DNA of 64,000 bases from Verrucomicrobiota bacterium (GTDB lineage: Bacteria > Verrucomicrobiota > Verrucomicrobiia > Palsa-1439): positions 71,997 to 135,996 of the forward strand of contig PLZV01000020.1 in NCBI GenBank assembly GCA_003152315.1, in the 5' to 3' direction. The position numbers were made by a program, and so were the translations under genes. Under the pieces are notes generated by a model, which had not been told where the DNA came from, made no database searches, and was given only the letters and a program-made list of their open reading frames with translations. Positions 55,960 to 63,792 of this stretch are shown here, piece by piece. The stretch's first letter is position 1; each line of letters opens with the position of its first letter.

Positions 55960-56075
55960 GCCCAAACGTGAACCCCGAACTTCACACTCCCGCGGACTGG
56001 CGGTCGGTTGAAGTTCAAGCTCTGGCGGGTTGGGGATAAACGAGGCGGTTTCAGGTCGCGATGGCGTTCCATTCC

Positions 56076-56136
56076 CGCAGACGCGGTAGTGCCGCGCGGG
56101 TTTATTCGTCGCGCCGACGGTATTCACCATGTTCAT
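56076..56136 (-). pseudogene. Relic of the C-terminal YYRVR module between two pseudopilin genes
   Basis: Minus-strand DNA reads [22 protein letters not shown], matching [24 protein letters not shown] at the end of the 57427-59922 protein at both protein and base level (most of 60 bases agree). No other part of such a protein is present here. It suggests that a surface-protein gene once preceded the 55138 pseudopilin, as 57427-59922 still precedes the 56159 pseudopilin. Confidence 0.7.
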
Positions 56137-56158
56137 TAAACTCCTTGTACCCATTGCG

Positions 56159-57076
56159 CTAATCGCCCGCTTGCGGGGTCCACATGCCATAAGGTTTCCC
56201 CGGCGTCCCCGGAGGTATTTTTCCCTTTCCAGGGCCGAGCGTCTGCCAGGGTGTGAGCCATTGCACATGGCCATCCACGAACAGATAATTCCAGCCTCCC
56301 GAGTGCCACGGCGGATAAAGCCCGCTTTTATCCTGGTCATAAGCCTCTACGCCCATGCAAAAGTCATCCGGAGACACCAACCCGTCCGGGCACCCACAGC
56401 CAGACTCAGCGTCATAACCGTAGTCGTTCCATTGGCTGGGATGTTCGCAGACCATGATCGTCCCCGATGGATCATCGATGCGCCCCAGACTGACTCCCAA
56501 GCTCCCATAACCCGGCGTTCCCCATCCGGAGGTCACGCCTCGAAATCCTGTAAAATTATCCAGCCGGATGTTTATCGAATAGGATCGCGGAGGGACGGCA
56601 AGATTGAGGCGTGGTATGCGGTCGGTGGGACACTTCCAGATTCCGACCGACACACTATTGCTGGGACTGGTCACGGACGAGGCGTTGTTTATGTGAAGCA
56701 TATACGGCGCAAGTATCCGGTCAAACGACGCGCCATCCGAATTCATCCGGGCTGCCGGTGGCAACCAGTCATCATAATCCGAGCTGTACAGTTGCATCGC
56801 AATGCCGATTTGTTTCAGGTTGCCGATACACGCTGCTGCCTGCCCCTTCGCGCGCGCTTTGGACAAGGCCGGCAATATCATCCCTGCCAAAATGCCGATG
56901 ATGGCGATCACCACCAACAGTTCAATGAGGGTGAAGGCGGCCCGCGGGTTTCGACTGCCAGACTCCATACGCCCGCACAAACGCGAACCCCGAACTTCAC
57001 GCTCCTGTGGACTGGCGGTCGCCTGGAGTTCAAACTCTGGCCGGTCCGGGATTAATGAGTCCGTTTCGGATCGCAT
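56159..57076 (-). CDS. Pseudopilin-like protein with H-X9-DG motif (copy 1)
   Basis: About 305 residues. An unusually long leader ([19 protein letters not shown]...SGSRNPRAA) precedes [47 protein letters not shown]. The globular domain has [43 protein letters not shown] and [25 protein letters not shown] (H-X9-DG), ending [16 protein letters not shown] at 57076 has GGGA six bases upstream; ATG at 57088 and the internal MESGSRN are alternatives. It is most similar to 55138-55959, and the two form a tandem duplication. Confidence 0.82.
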   Translation of the reverse strand: MRSETDSLIPDRPEFELQATASPQEREVRGSRLCGRMESGSRNPRAAFTLIELLVVIAIIGILAGMILPALSKARAKGQAAACIGNLKQIGIAMQLYSSDYDDWLPPAARMNSDGASFDRILAPYMLHINNASSVTSPSNSVSVGIWKCPTDRIPRLNLAVPPRSYSINIRLDNFTGFRGVTSGWGTPGYGSLGVSLGRIDDPSGTIMVCEHPSQWNDYGYDAESGCGCPDGLVSPDDFCMGVEAYDQDKSGLYPPWHSGGWNYLFVDGHVQWLTPWQTLGPGKGKIPPGTPGKPYGMWTPQAGD

Positions 57077-57148
57077 AAGTATTCCCATCCCTTCGTGGTG
57101 TCAGCCGATACCAATTTCGCTCTGCACCAGAAGCTATTCATACTGATA

Positions 57149-57250
57149 CCATGGCGAGCACCCCCGACGCAACTCTAATGTAATCGATTCCACCTTCGGT
57201 AAAAACGATCTTCGCCATGGCGAGCACCCCCGACGCAACTCTAATGTAAT
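57149..57250. repeat. Two identical 36-base direct repeats separated by 30 bases
   Basis: 57149-57184 and 57215-57250 are identical, starting CCATGGCGAGC and ending CTCTAATGTAAT, with a unique 30-base spacer between them. The geometry resembles one CRISPR repeat-spacer-repeat unit, but there is no third repeat and no cas gene. A duplicated regulatory element for the pseudopilin gene is equally possible. Confidence 0.75.
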
Positions 57251-57270
57251 AGGGAGCACAGCCATCACAA

Positions 57271-57289
57271 GTTCACCCACGTAGTGAAC
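57271..57289. promoter_or_regulatory. Palindrome GTTCAC-N7-GTGAAC
   Basis: A perfect 6-base inverted repeat about 195-215 bases upstream of the pseudopilin start at 57076. It is related to the palindromes at 24608 and 44374 but has one more spacer base. Confidence 0.4.
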
Positions 57290-57377
57290 GCAGGCAAGCA
57301 CACTGCTCGTCATGCCCGCTACTGCGTTTGCTCAACCAACGCCTTGTTCCAGCCACCCCGACACTATCAAAGAGATA

Positions 57378-57401
57378 TGCCCTGCCACGCCCGACAGGGC
57401 A
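57378..57401 (-). terminator. Stem-loop after the P-domain surface-protein gene
   Basis: TGCCCTG and CAGGGCA form a 7-base-pair stem with a 10-base loop, 26 bases after the stop of the 57427-59922 gene, followed on the minus strand by TATCTCTTTG. It is plausible as a weak intrinsic terminator. Confidence 0.4.
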
Positions 57402-57426
57402 CGCCCCTTAAAAGGCAACTAGTTCT

Positions 57427-59922
57427 TCAAGGCACCAACACGCGGACGCGGTAGTACCGCGCTGGTTTATTCGTCGCGCCGCCGGGATCGACCATGTTGG
57501 TCAACGTACCGAGCCCAGCACCGCCACTGAGAATGTCAGTCACGCCAGTACTTGCGAAGTTGTTACTGCTGTAGCTGCCGTTAGCCGTGCCCGAGGTGAA
57601 CTCCAGCACGTTGGTGCGGGACAACAAGGGCCCCGGCAGCGTGCGGCTGCTATCACCGCTGGCGCCCAGGTAGTCCACCCGGATGTCAGTACCACTGTTC
57701 GTCTTGGAAATGCTGGTGATATGGACGTACGCCGCCGCATTGGTGGGATTGAATCCCGCCAGGAACTGGTTGGTATTGCTCATCCCCTTGCCAAACGGAT
57801 CGGCGCCCGGCCCACTAAACGATGGGCTACCCAATTCGGAGAGCGTGAAATACTGGCTCTGCCAGGCCGTGAAGGGATCCGTAGGCGAGCTGCCGGCACA
57901 GCAGGCGAACGGCTGATAGGCGATTTTCAGTTGCCAACAAAACAGCGTGCCGACATCCCCCGGGCCGGTGTCCTCGATATAAATCTTCCACGTACCCAGA
58001 GCCGGTTTACCATTGAAGGTCGACAAATGTTGCCAGGGCACGTACGAGCCGTTGAAGGGCGAGCTACCGCCGGCAATCGGAACGGACGCTGAATCGTCGA
58101 ACACTGTGAACGTGCCGTTGCAATCAGTAGAACCGCTGCCAAAATTCGCGCCGCCGTCGCCGGGATTGGCCTGTATGAGCCCGACTTGTGTACCGTCCGG
58201 ACCAATGAGATACATCTGCAGGTCTCCGTCGTAGGTATGATTGACACGAACGCTGACGGTGACGTGCGACACGGCGCCGGTTACGGTTACCGCGATCGAA
58301 TTCGTAATGCCGACCGGGTTATTATCGGGGATAGCGATCGCCTCGCCGCCGCTACTGAAGATGTTCGTCGTCGGTGCGCCCAGCGCGCCGAGTGTGAAGC
58401 TGTAGGGAACGGTGCGGTAGAACACCGAGTTGGTTTGAAGTTGCAGCGTGCCGACAAGGTTGCCGCCGCAGGTGCCCTCGGCGGTGAACGTGAACGAATT
58501 CGTCACCGCTGCGCCATTGGCCACGAGCGTGCCGTAGGATTGCGCGGTGCTCGGCAAGACGACGCCGCTGCTGGACAGCAATGTGGCGACGACGTTCGAG
58601 GCGTCGGCGGAGCCGGTATTTTGCAGCGCGAACTGAACGCCCACAGTCTCGCCGGGATCGATAGCGTTGTTAGTCGGTGAACAGCCTTCGGAGGCAACAG
58701 TCGAGCTGGCGGGGATGATGTAGGCCCCCGTCGCATTCGTGGTCGCCGTGATGTTGTCCACCTGGAACGGTGTGGTGCCCGGATTGTAATCGGAGTTCCA
58801 GACGATCCCAAGTTGGAAATAAGTGAACCCGCCGCCGTTGGACGACTGAGCGGTAAGAAGCGCCTGAGCAACCGCAGTCCAGTTGATGTTTGCGCGCGTA
58901 ACCCCGTTGCTCACAGCAGCGGTGCTCGCGGGAAAGACGTTCGTTTGCACGCCCTGGCAGTTGACCGTGATGCCCGCCTGAAAATAGGTGCCTGTTCCCG
59001 CGGTCGGGGTGGTGTAGTCGAAAGACAAAGACGAAGCCTTCTCCAGCATGGTAATCAACGCCGTGTTGGCGTTTTCGGCTGGACTGTATGAGACGACGCC
59101 GAAGTTGTTCGATGCATGGGTTATATTGAGTGAACCTCCAGTCCCCAATGCTCCTGGGGCTGTCGTGTTACCGATGCCGTTGGTTGTGCTGCCGTCCAGG
59201 TCAAAATTGGTTGGTCCAACGTTACTGAAACCCACTTCCGTGGTCCAGCCTGTGAAATCGTTCGTTGTTGTAAACAACTTAACCGGACCACTGCGCATCG
59301 TGATATTGTCGATGTAATATGGCGTGGTGGGGCTGTAATCGGAGTTATAAGTAAGCTGAAACTGGAAATAACCGAACGAGTTGCTGTTGGCCGCCTGTGC
59401 GGCTTGGAGCGCTTGAGCTTCCGCACCCCAGTCGATGATGGCGCGCATCCAACCGCCGCCCAAGGGAATGGTGGGGGTGGAGGCCGAAGCACCGAGTGTG
59501 TCATACCGGCCCGAGCAGTTGACCACGATGCCTACCTGAAAATAGTGGTTTGATCCCGGGGGCACAGGGGGCGGGAGGTAGTCGATCGTCATGACCATCC
59601 CGGGCTGCTCCACTGCCGGAAAGAAATTCGTAAAACCTTGCTCGCCCGGACTGGCTGTAGCAGCTAAGACGTAGAAGGCTCCTCCCTGCGGCCATTGAAC
59701 GCTGAGCGATCCGCCTGCGCCGGCTCCACCGGGGGCATTCGTATTTCCAAGGCCATTGACGGGACTGCCGTCTGAATCCGGGTACGTTACCGGCCCCTGA
59801 GCGAAGCCACTCAACGTCTGCCACATTGCGAAATCGTTCGTTGTGGTAAACAGCACCTGGGCGGACGAACTTTGCACAAGCAGCATCGCAATGCCGATTA
59901 TTGTCAGGGAGATTCTCTTCAT
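57427..59922 (-). CDS. Secreted surface protein with CBM-like domains, P-domain and C-terminal YYRVRVLVP module
   Basis: An 831-residue protein; strong ribosome site GAGGTGG before ATG at 59922; signal peptide MKRISLTIIGIAMLLVQSSSAQ. Two tandem CBM-like domains (about 25-210 and 215-395) are homologous to each other: each starts FTTTNDF..W and ends TPYYIDNITM or TPFQVDNITA. A CARDB-like domain follows (about 400-510: NAIDPGETVGVQFALQNTGSADASNVVATL). Then comes a proprotein-convertase P-domain (AIPDNNPVGITNSIAVTVTG...VNHTYDGDLQMYLIGPDGTQ...GTWKIYIEDTGPGDVGTLFCWQL). The last ~145 residues nearly repeat the end of the 24694-27309 protein. There is no protease domain, so it is probably an adhesin or binding protein. 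Confidence 0.83.
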   Translation of the reverse strand: MKRISLTIIGIAMLLVQSSSAQVLFTTTNDFAMWQTLSGFAQGPVTYPDSDGSPVNGLGNTNAPGGAGAGGSLSVQWPQGGAFYVLAATASPGEQGFTNFFPAVEQPGMVMTIDYLPPPVPPGSNHYFQVGIVVNCSGRYDTLGASASTPTIPLGGGWMRAIIDWGAEAQALQAAQAANSNSFGYFQFQLTYNSDYSPTTPYYIDNITMRSGPVKLFTTTNDFTGWTTEVGFSNVGPTNFDLDGSTTNGIGNTTAPGALGTGGSLNITHASNNFGVVSYSPAENANTALITMLEKASSLSFDYTTPTAGTGTYFQAGITVNCQGVQTNVFPASTAAVSNGVTRANINWTAVAQALLTAQSSNGGGFTYFQLGIVWNSDYNPGTTPFQVDNITATTNATGAYIIPASSTVASEGCSPTNNAIDPGETVGVQFALQNTGSADASNVVATLLSSSGVVLPSTAQSYGTLVANGAAVTNSFTFTAEGTCGGNLVGTLQLQTNSVFYRTVPYSFTLGALGAPTTNIFSSGGEAIAIPDNNPVGITNSIAVTVTGAVSHVTVSVRVNHTYDGDLQMYLIGPDGTQVGLIQANPGDGGANFGSGSTDCNGTFTVFDDSASVPIAGGSSPFNGSYVPWQHLSTFNGKPALGTWKIYIEDTGPGDVGTLFCWQLKIAYQPFACCAGSSPTDPFTAWQSQYFTLSELGSPSFSGPGADPFGKGMSNTNQFLAGFNPTNAAAYVHITSISKTNSGTDIRVDYLGASGDSSRTLPGPLLSRTNVLEFTSGTANGSYSSNNFASTGVTDILSGGAGLGTLTNMVDPGGATNKPARYYRVRVLVP

Positions 59923-60021
59923 AATACCACCTCGTTAATTTTGCATGTGGGCCCGTCGAACCTTAGTTGGGAGGATAACGCCTATTCTATCCGTTTTCAA
60001 ATTGCAACCTCCTCCGTCAAA

Positions 60022-60053
60022 GGGCATGTCGCAAAGCTAATCACGACATGCCC
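60022..60053 (-). terminator. Intrinsic terminator-like stem-loop after PEP-CTERM gene
   Basis: GGGCATGTCG and CGACATGCCC form a perfect 10-base-pair stem with a 12-base loop, followed on the minus strand by TTTGA, 34 bases after the stop of the 60087-60770 gene. The short T tract makes it a moderate candidate. Confidence 0.6.
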
Positions 60054-60086
60054 CTCTCCGAAGGGATGGAGGTCGTACAGTGCTAC

Positions 60087-60770
60087 TCAGCTTGCGCGAC
60101 GGCGCATCACACCAAGAAGACCGACCAAGCCCAAACCCAGCAACGCAACCGTGGAGGGTTCAGGAACCCCATTGACTCGCAGATTGTCGAGGTACATCGT
60201 GTCATTCCCACCCGTGTAGCCACCGCCGATTTGAATCGCGATTTGCGTCGCATTCGTCGAAGCCAACAGTTCTGCCTGGAGGGTCGGAGAAATCGGAACT
60301 GTGATCGTCGTTTCAACGCCGATAACCGTCGATGGATAGCTATAGCCATCAAGCGATTGGAAGCCGGTGTCTGCGTTATTTATGTCAATGTCGAATTGCA
60401 GGTAGTAGCCGAACGACCCTGGGGGTGTGTAGACGTCGAGCATTAAGTTACTGCTGCTGCCCAATGCCGCAGTCCACGCCGGCACATAAGAACTCAGCAG
60501 CATCTGGCCATAGTTAGGTCCTCCCGCTCCAGCGTTCTGAAGCGCCAGACTGTAAGTTCCATCGGTGACGCCAAGTTTCGTACTGAAAGCAGACGTGAAA
60601 TAACCTGCGCCTTGTGGAACCGTCCATCCGTCCAACGTGTTCTCCCAAGACTCAAGCGTGATAGTTTGAGCGGATGCGCTCTGCAAGAGCAACATCATCG
60701 CCGATGCCACGACCAGTCCTCCCAAACAGCGAACATGGTTCGTGACCGTATTGATCCGTGGTAGTTTCAT
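60087..60770 (-). CDS. PEP-CTERM exported protein
   Basis: A 227-residue protein. ATG at 60770 follows AGAGGTGAGG, a strong ribosome site; an in-frame GTG three codons upstream is less likely. A signal peptide with helix LGGLVVASAMMLLLQSASAQ is followed by a CBM-like beta-sandwich (TITLESWENTLDGWTV...GYYLQFDIDINNADTGFQSLDGYSYPS...TQIAIQIGGGYTGGNDTMYLDNLRV). The C-terminus VPEPSTVALLGLGLVGLLGVMRRRAS is a canonical PEP-CTERM signal for exosortase processing. Function is probably surface or matrix carbohydrate binding. A LacI-type operator candidate is 140 bases upstream. Confidence 0.9.
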   Translation of the reverse strand: MKLPRINTVTNHVRCLGGLVVASAMMLLLQSASAQTITLESWENTLDGWTVPQGAGYFTSAFSTKLGVTDGTYSLALQNAGAGGPNYGQMLLSSYVPAWTAALGSSSNLMLDVYTPPGSFGYYLQFDIDINNADTGFQSLDGYSYPSTVIGVETTITVPISPTLQAELLASTNATQIAIQIGGGYTGGNDTMYLDNLRVNGVPEPSTVALLGLGLVGLLGVMRRRAS

Positions 60771-60909
60771 CTTCCTCACCTCTATACCCTTTCTCGCATT
60801 GGTTTTCCCGTCGCCTGACTGAATTTGCAGGCGCTCTCTCGCATGGGGCTGAAGCTGAACTTACTCGCTAAGCTCACTTCGGCCGCGTCTCGACATCGCA
60901 AAGCTACGA

Positions 60910-60923
60910 TGTGAACGTTTACA
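60910..60923. promoter_or_regulatory. LacI/CcpA-type operator candidate TGTGAACGTTTACA
   Basis: The 14 bases fit the general LacI-family palindrome TGWNANCGNTNWCA at every defined position. It is located about 140 bases upstream of the PEP-CTERM start (60770) and 460 bases before the LacI gene at 61381. It is similar to the site at 44310-44323. Confidence 0.5.
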
Positions 60924-60970
60924 TAAAGCTTGGGCCGATGTCAAGAAGATACGTGCGCGCTGCGTCGTTT

Positions 60971-61053
60971 GTTGATAGCAACATGTTGATAGAAACATTG
61001 ATAGCAACATATTGATAGCAACATATTGATAGCAAGGTTGATAGTAACATATT
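60971..61053. repeat. Tandem array of six ~14-base units (TTGATAGCAACATA-like)
   Basis: Six consecutive units of 12-14 bases, each built on TTGATAG-N-AACA, with small length changes. The unit is itself imperfectly palindromic (GTTGATAGCAAC). It lies between the divergent PEP-CTERM and LacI genes. It could be an iteron-like regulator-binding array or a simple repeat prone to slippage. Confidence 0.75.
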
Positions 61054-61380
61054 GCATGGTATCGGTGCTCTCTTCGTGGGCGAAATTGGTAAAATTAAAC
61101 ACGACCAGCTACCGACTGCTGCCCGTCTTTGAGCTTGAAACTATGACCCTGCCGGAGCAGGTCCCGGCTCCCCGAAGGTAATCATGACCTGGTAGAGCTG
61201 GTAATTAACGCCGACGCGCGATCCGCGCGGACCACAAGCTCTGGACAAACCGTAAAGCTCCCAGTCACACTTGCGGTTATGGTCTAGTTCGCACAAAGCA
61301 GATCGACGGATGATTTCTCTTTGCGCGACGGGACATTTTTGAGGTTGGAAAATGGTGGTGTTTGAGCATAATCAGCGACT

Positions 61381-62451
61381 ATGAGTCCAACGAAAAGCTC
61401 CGCTGTGAGGCTTAAAGACATCGCGGAAAAGCTAAACGTTTCCGTGACGACCGTGTGGCGGGCACTGGGCACGAAGGAGAGCGATCTGGTGGCCCCCGAG
61501 TTGCGGAAGAAGATCCGCGAAATGGCCTCGCGGGGGCGCTATGTTCCCCATTCGGCAGCGCGGTTGATGCGCAAACCGAACGTCCATCTCATCACGGTTC
61601 TGCTGCCACTCGATAGCGGGGTCTTCTTGAGCGATTATTATGGAACGGTGCTTTCCGGTGTGATCTCGGCCTCGCGCGACCTGGGAATGGAGACGAGGGT
61701 CGCGTTAATCGGCGGCAAAGAGTTGGATGGGGACATCGCGGAGCACATGCAACGCGTAGCTATTGGCGCGGGCGGATTGTTCTACACGGCCGCGCCGCTG
61801 GACGCGGAGGATTTAGCGAAAGTCGAGGCTCTTGGCCGTCCCCTAGTGGTCATCGGTGGATGCCTGCCGCCAGGCGTCGATTTGTCTTCGATCCATGTCG
61901 ACACGGTTGGGGCGGACAACGTCACAGGATCCTACGAGGTCACAAAGTACCTTCTCCGGCTCGGACATCGGGGGATTGGGTTTATCAACGGCCCGGCGAC
62001 GTCTCGCGACGCCTGCGAACGTGAGGAAGGCTTCCTGAGGGCGATGAAGGAGCATGACGCGATCGTGGATCCGAGAGCCATGGTGCGCGGGGAGTTTTCG
62101 GCGGACACGGGAAGGCTGGGCTGGCAACAAATCAAACGATGTGCCCCGCTTTCGACCGCTGTGATATGTGGGAACGACGGGATCGCGTTTGGAGTATTGG
62201 AATCGCTCGCGCTGGACAAAGTGAATTGCCCCGGGCAGATATCGGTGGTGGGGTTCGATGATTCGCCGGCCGCCGTGCACGTCATACCGAAGCTGACGAC
62301 GGTGCGCCAACCCATTGCTCAACTGGGGCGGGCGGCGACCGAGCTATTAATCCGGCGATTACAATCGCAAGACGAGCCCACGGTGCAGCACTTGGTGTTC
62401 CCGATGGAGGTCATTCATCGCCAGTCAACAGCCCCGCCCGGCAAACCGTAG
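61381..62451 (+). CDS. LacI-family transcriptional regulator
   Basis: A 356-residue regulator. HTH region AVRLKDIAEKLNVSVTTVWRALGTKESDLVAPELRKKIREMASRGRYVPHSAARLMR carries the LacI fold with a slightly divergent recognition helix (VTTVWRAL instead of the usual TVSRAL). The effector domain is complete: VSVVGFDDSPAAVHVIPKLTTVRQPIAQLGRAATELLIRRL is the typical end. It is the only plus-strand gene in its area, transcribed convergently towards the GH27/GH4 genes. It could regulate those or the divergent PEP-CTERM gene, whose upstream region holds a LacI-type site. Confidence 0.93.
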   Translation: MSPTKSSAVRLKDIAEKLNVSVTTVWRALGTKESDLVAPELRKKIREMASRGRYVPHSAARLMRKPNVHLITVLLPLDSGVFLSDYYGTVLSGVISASRDLGMETRVALIGGKELDGDIAEHMQRVAIGAGGLFYTAAPLDAEDLAKVEALGRPLVVIGGCLPPGVDLSSIHVDTVGADNVTGSYEVTKYLLRLGHRGIGFINGPATSRDACEREEGFLRAMKEHDAIVDPRAMVRGEFSADTGRLGWQQIKRCAPLSTAVICGNDGIAFGVLESLALDKVNCPGQISVVGFDDSPAAVHVIPKLTTVRQPIAQLGRAATELLIRRLQSQDEPTVQHLVFPMEVIHRQSTAPPGKP

Positions 62452-62518
62452 CAGTCTGTTATTGCGTCTGACGAGGTCGCGAGTTGGTGGCGTCGGGCGT
62501 GCATACGCCGGGCATAGG

Positions 62519-63709
62519 CTAGGGCGACACTTTCACCGCGACAACGCCGTGGGAAGGAACCGAAGCGCTAAACCTACCGATGAATTTGCCAAGATTGTTC
62601 TTCGCCCATAAGTCCCGCACGGAGATAGACAGGCCGTCCGGATATCCGAGTTCTTCCCAAGCCACGGTGATTTTCTCCTCCGACGTCCCGCGATTGAGCA
62701 AGGCGACGGCTCGACTGCCATCCTTCAATGGTTTCACCCAGATCTCCTGATGTTCATTTTTCCGCAGCCGCCGACCCTGCTTCCCCAAGGTGTCCTGATC
62801 GATGGCGATGAGTTCGCGATTCGTCAGGATGTCCTTGATTTCAAGCGGCATGTTCCGCAGGTCATTTCCGGCGATCAATGGCGCCGCCAGGATGCACCAG
62901 AGAGTGAAATGCGATTTGTATTCCGTGGTGCTCATGCCACCATTGCCTACTTCGAGCATGTCAGGGTCGTTCCAATGTCCCGGCCCGGCGAACGACTCGA
63001 GGCCGTTCTGTTGATCGAGAATCCGTGTCCACCCCGTCCAGTATTGTTCCTTACAATCCCAGCAATCATGAATGTCGCCGGTCGTTCGCCAGAGGTTGCC
63101 GACGTTTCCGGCCCAGAGCCACGGCTTGCTGGTTCCCCACTCGCAAATGCTGAAGACCATGGGACGCCCCGCCTGCTTCAACGCGTCGCGCATGGTGCCA
63201 TAGGCCACCCGTGCGCTCTCGTTGCCGTGGTTACACCAGTCGTACTTCAGGTAATCGACTCCCCAGGCGGCGTACTGAATCGCATCCTGGGATTCGTGCC
63301 CGCGACTGCCCGGGCGTCCGGCGCAAGTGTTGGTGCCGGCGCAGGAGTAGATGCCAAATTTCAAACCCTTCGCGTGCACATAATCAGCCAGCGCCTTGAT
63401 TCCCGAGGGAAACCGTTTTGGGTCCGCCACGATGTTGCCGGCGGAATCGCGGCTCACCTGCCAACAGTCGTCGATGATTACGTATCGGTAACCGGCGTCT
63501 TTCATGCCGGTGCTCACCATTGCATCCGCCGCGGACTTGATGAGGTCTTCGCTGACATTGCACCCGAACTTGTTCCAACTGTTCCAGCCCATGGGCGGCG
63601 TCAATGCGAGCCCATTGTCCAACGCGACCACCCGCGACGAAGTTGCCAGTAACATTCCCACGCAAACCATCCAGCCAACGGAAGCGAACTGATGCAGCGG
63701 TTTTTTCAT
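62519..63709 (-). CDS. GH27 alpha-galactosidase, secreted
   Basis: A 396-residue retaining alpha-galactosidase with a signal peptide (FASVGWMVCVGMLLATSSRVVA). It should release terminal alpha-galactose from galactomannan, raffinose-type sugars or pectic side chains. Signature residues: LALTPPMGWNSWNKFGCNVSEDLIKSAADAMV, YVIIDDCWQ, FGIYSCAGTNTCAGRPGS, nucleophile Asp157 in VDYLKYDWCN, and the acid/base Asp in GHWNDPDMLEVGN. The C-terminal beta domain ends HGVVAVKVSP. ATG at 63709 is selected for the signal peptide; a longer in-frame start is rejected. It follows the GH4-like gene by 83 bases on the same strand. Confidence 0.94.
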   Translation of the reverse strand: MKKPLHQFASVGWMVCVGMLLATSSRVVALDNGLALTPPMGWNSWNKFGCNVSEDLIKSAADAMVSTGMKDAGYRYVIIDDCWQVSRDSAGNIVADPKRFPSGIKALADYVHAKGLKFGIYSCAGTNTCAGRPGSRGHESQDAIQYAAWGVDYLKYDWCNHGNESARVAYGTMRDALKQAGRPMVFSICEWGTSKPWLWAGNVGNLWRTTGDIHDCWDCKEQYWTGWTRILDQQNGLESFAGPGHWNDPDMLEVGNGGMSTTEYKSHFTLWCILAAPLIAGNDLRNMPLEIKDILTNRELIAIDQDTLGKQGRRLRKNEHQEIWVKPLKDGSRAVALLNRGTSEEKITVAWEELGYPDGLSISVRDLWAKNNLGKFIGRFSASVPSHGVVAVKVSP

Positions 63710-63792
63710 GCGAGATTTCCAGTATGAACTTGCGCCCCGCAACCATCGCGGGTCGTTCGATCTCAAGTCGCAGGCGATGTAGTGATGGACGT

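Larger units (their letters stand above)
57077..57426. other. Intergenic region with direct repeats and palindromes, no gene
   Basis: These 350 bases upstream of pseudopilin copy 1 hold a 36-base direct repeat, a GTTCAC-type palindrome and a stem-loop after the 57427 gene, all listed separately. No coding sequence is supported. The repeat ends in ATGTAAT, which echoes the TGTAA elements found before other exported-protein genes. Confidence 0.6.
60771..61380. other. Divergent intergenic region with operator candidates, no gene
   Basis: About 610 bases between the PEP-CTERM gene (minus) and the LacI gene (plus). It holds a LacI-like palindrome (60910-60923) and a tandem array of 14-base units (60971-61053). 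The remainder (61060-61380) shows nothing I can assign. The layout fits a shared divergent control region. Confidence 0.6.

Noticed and set aside
57149-57250. CRISPR array
   Set aside because: Only two repeats and one spacer, no cas genes in the window; kept as a repeat and a lead, not annotated as CRISPR.
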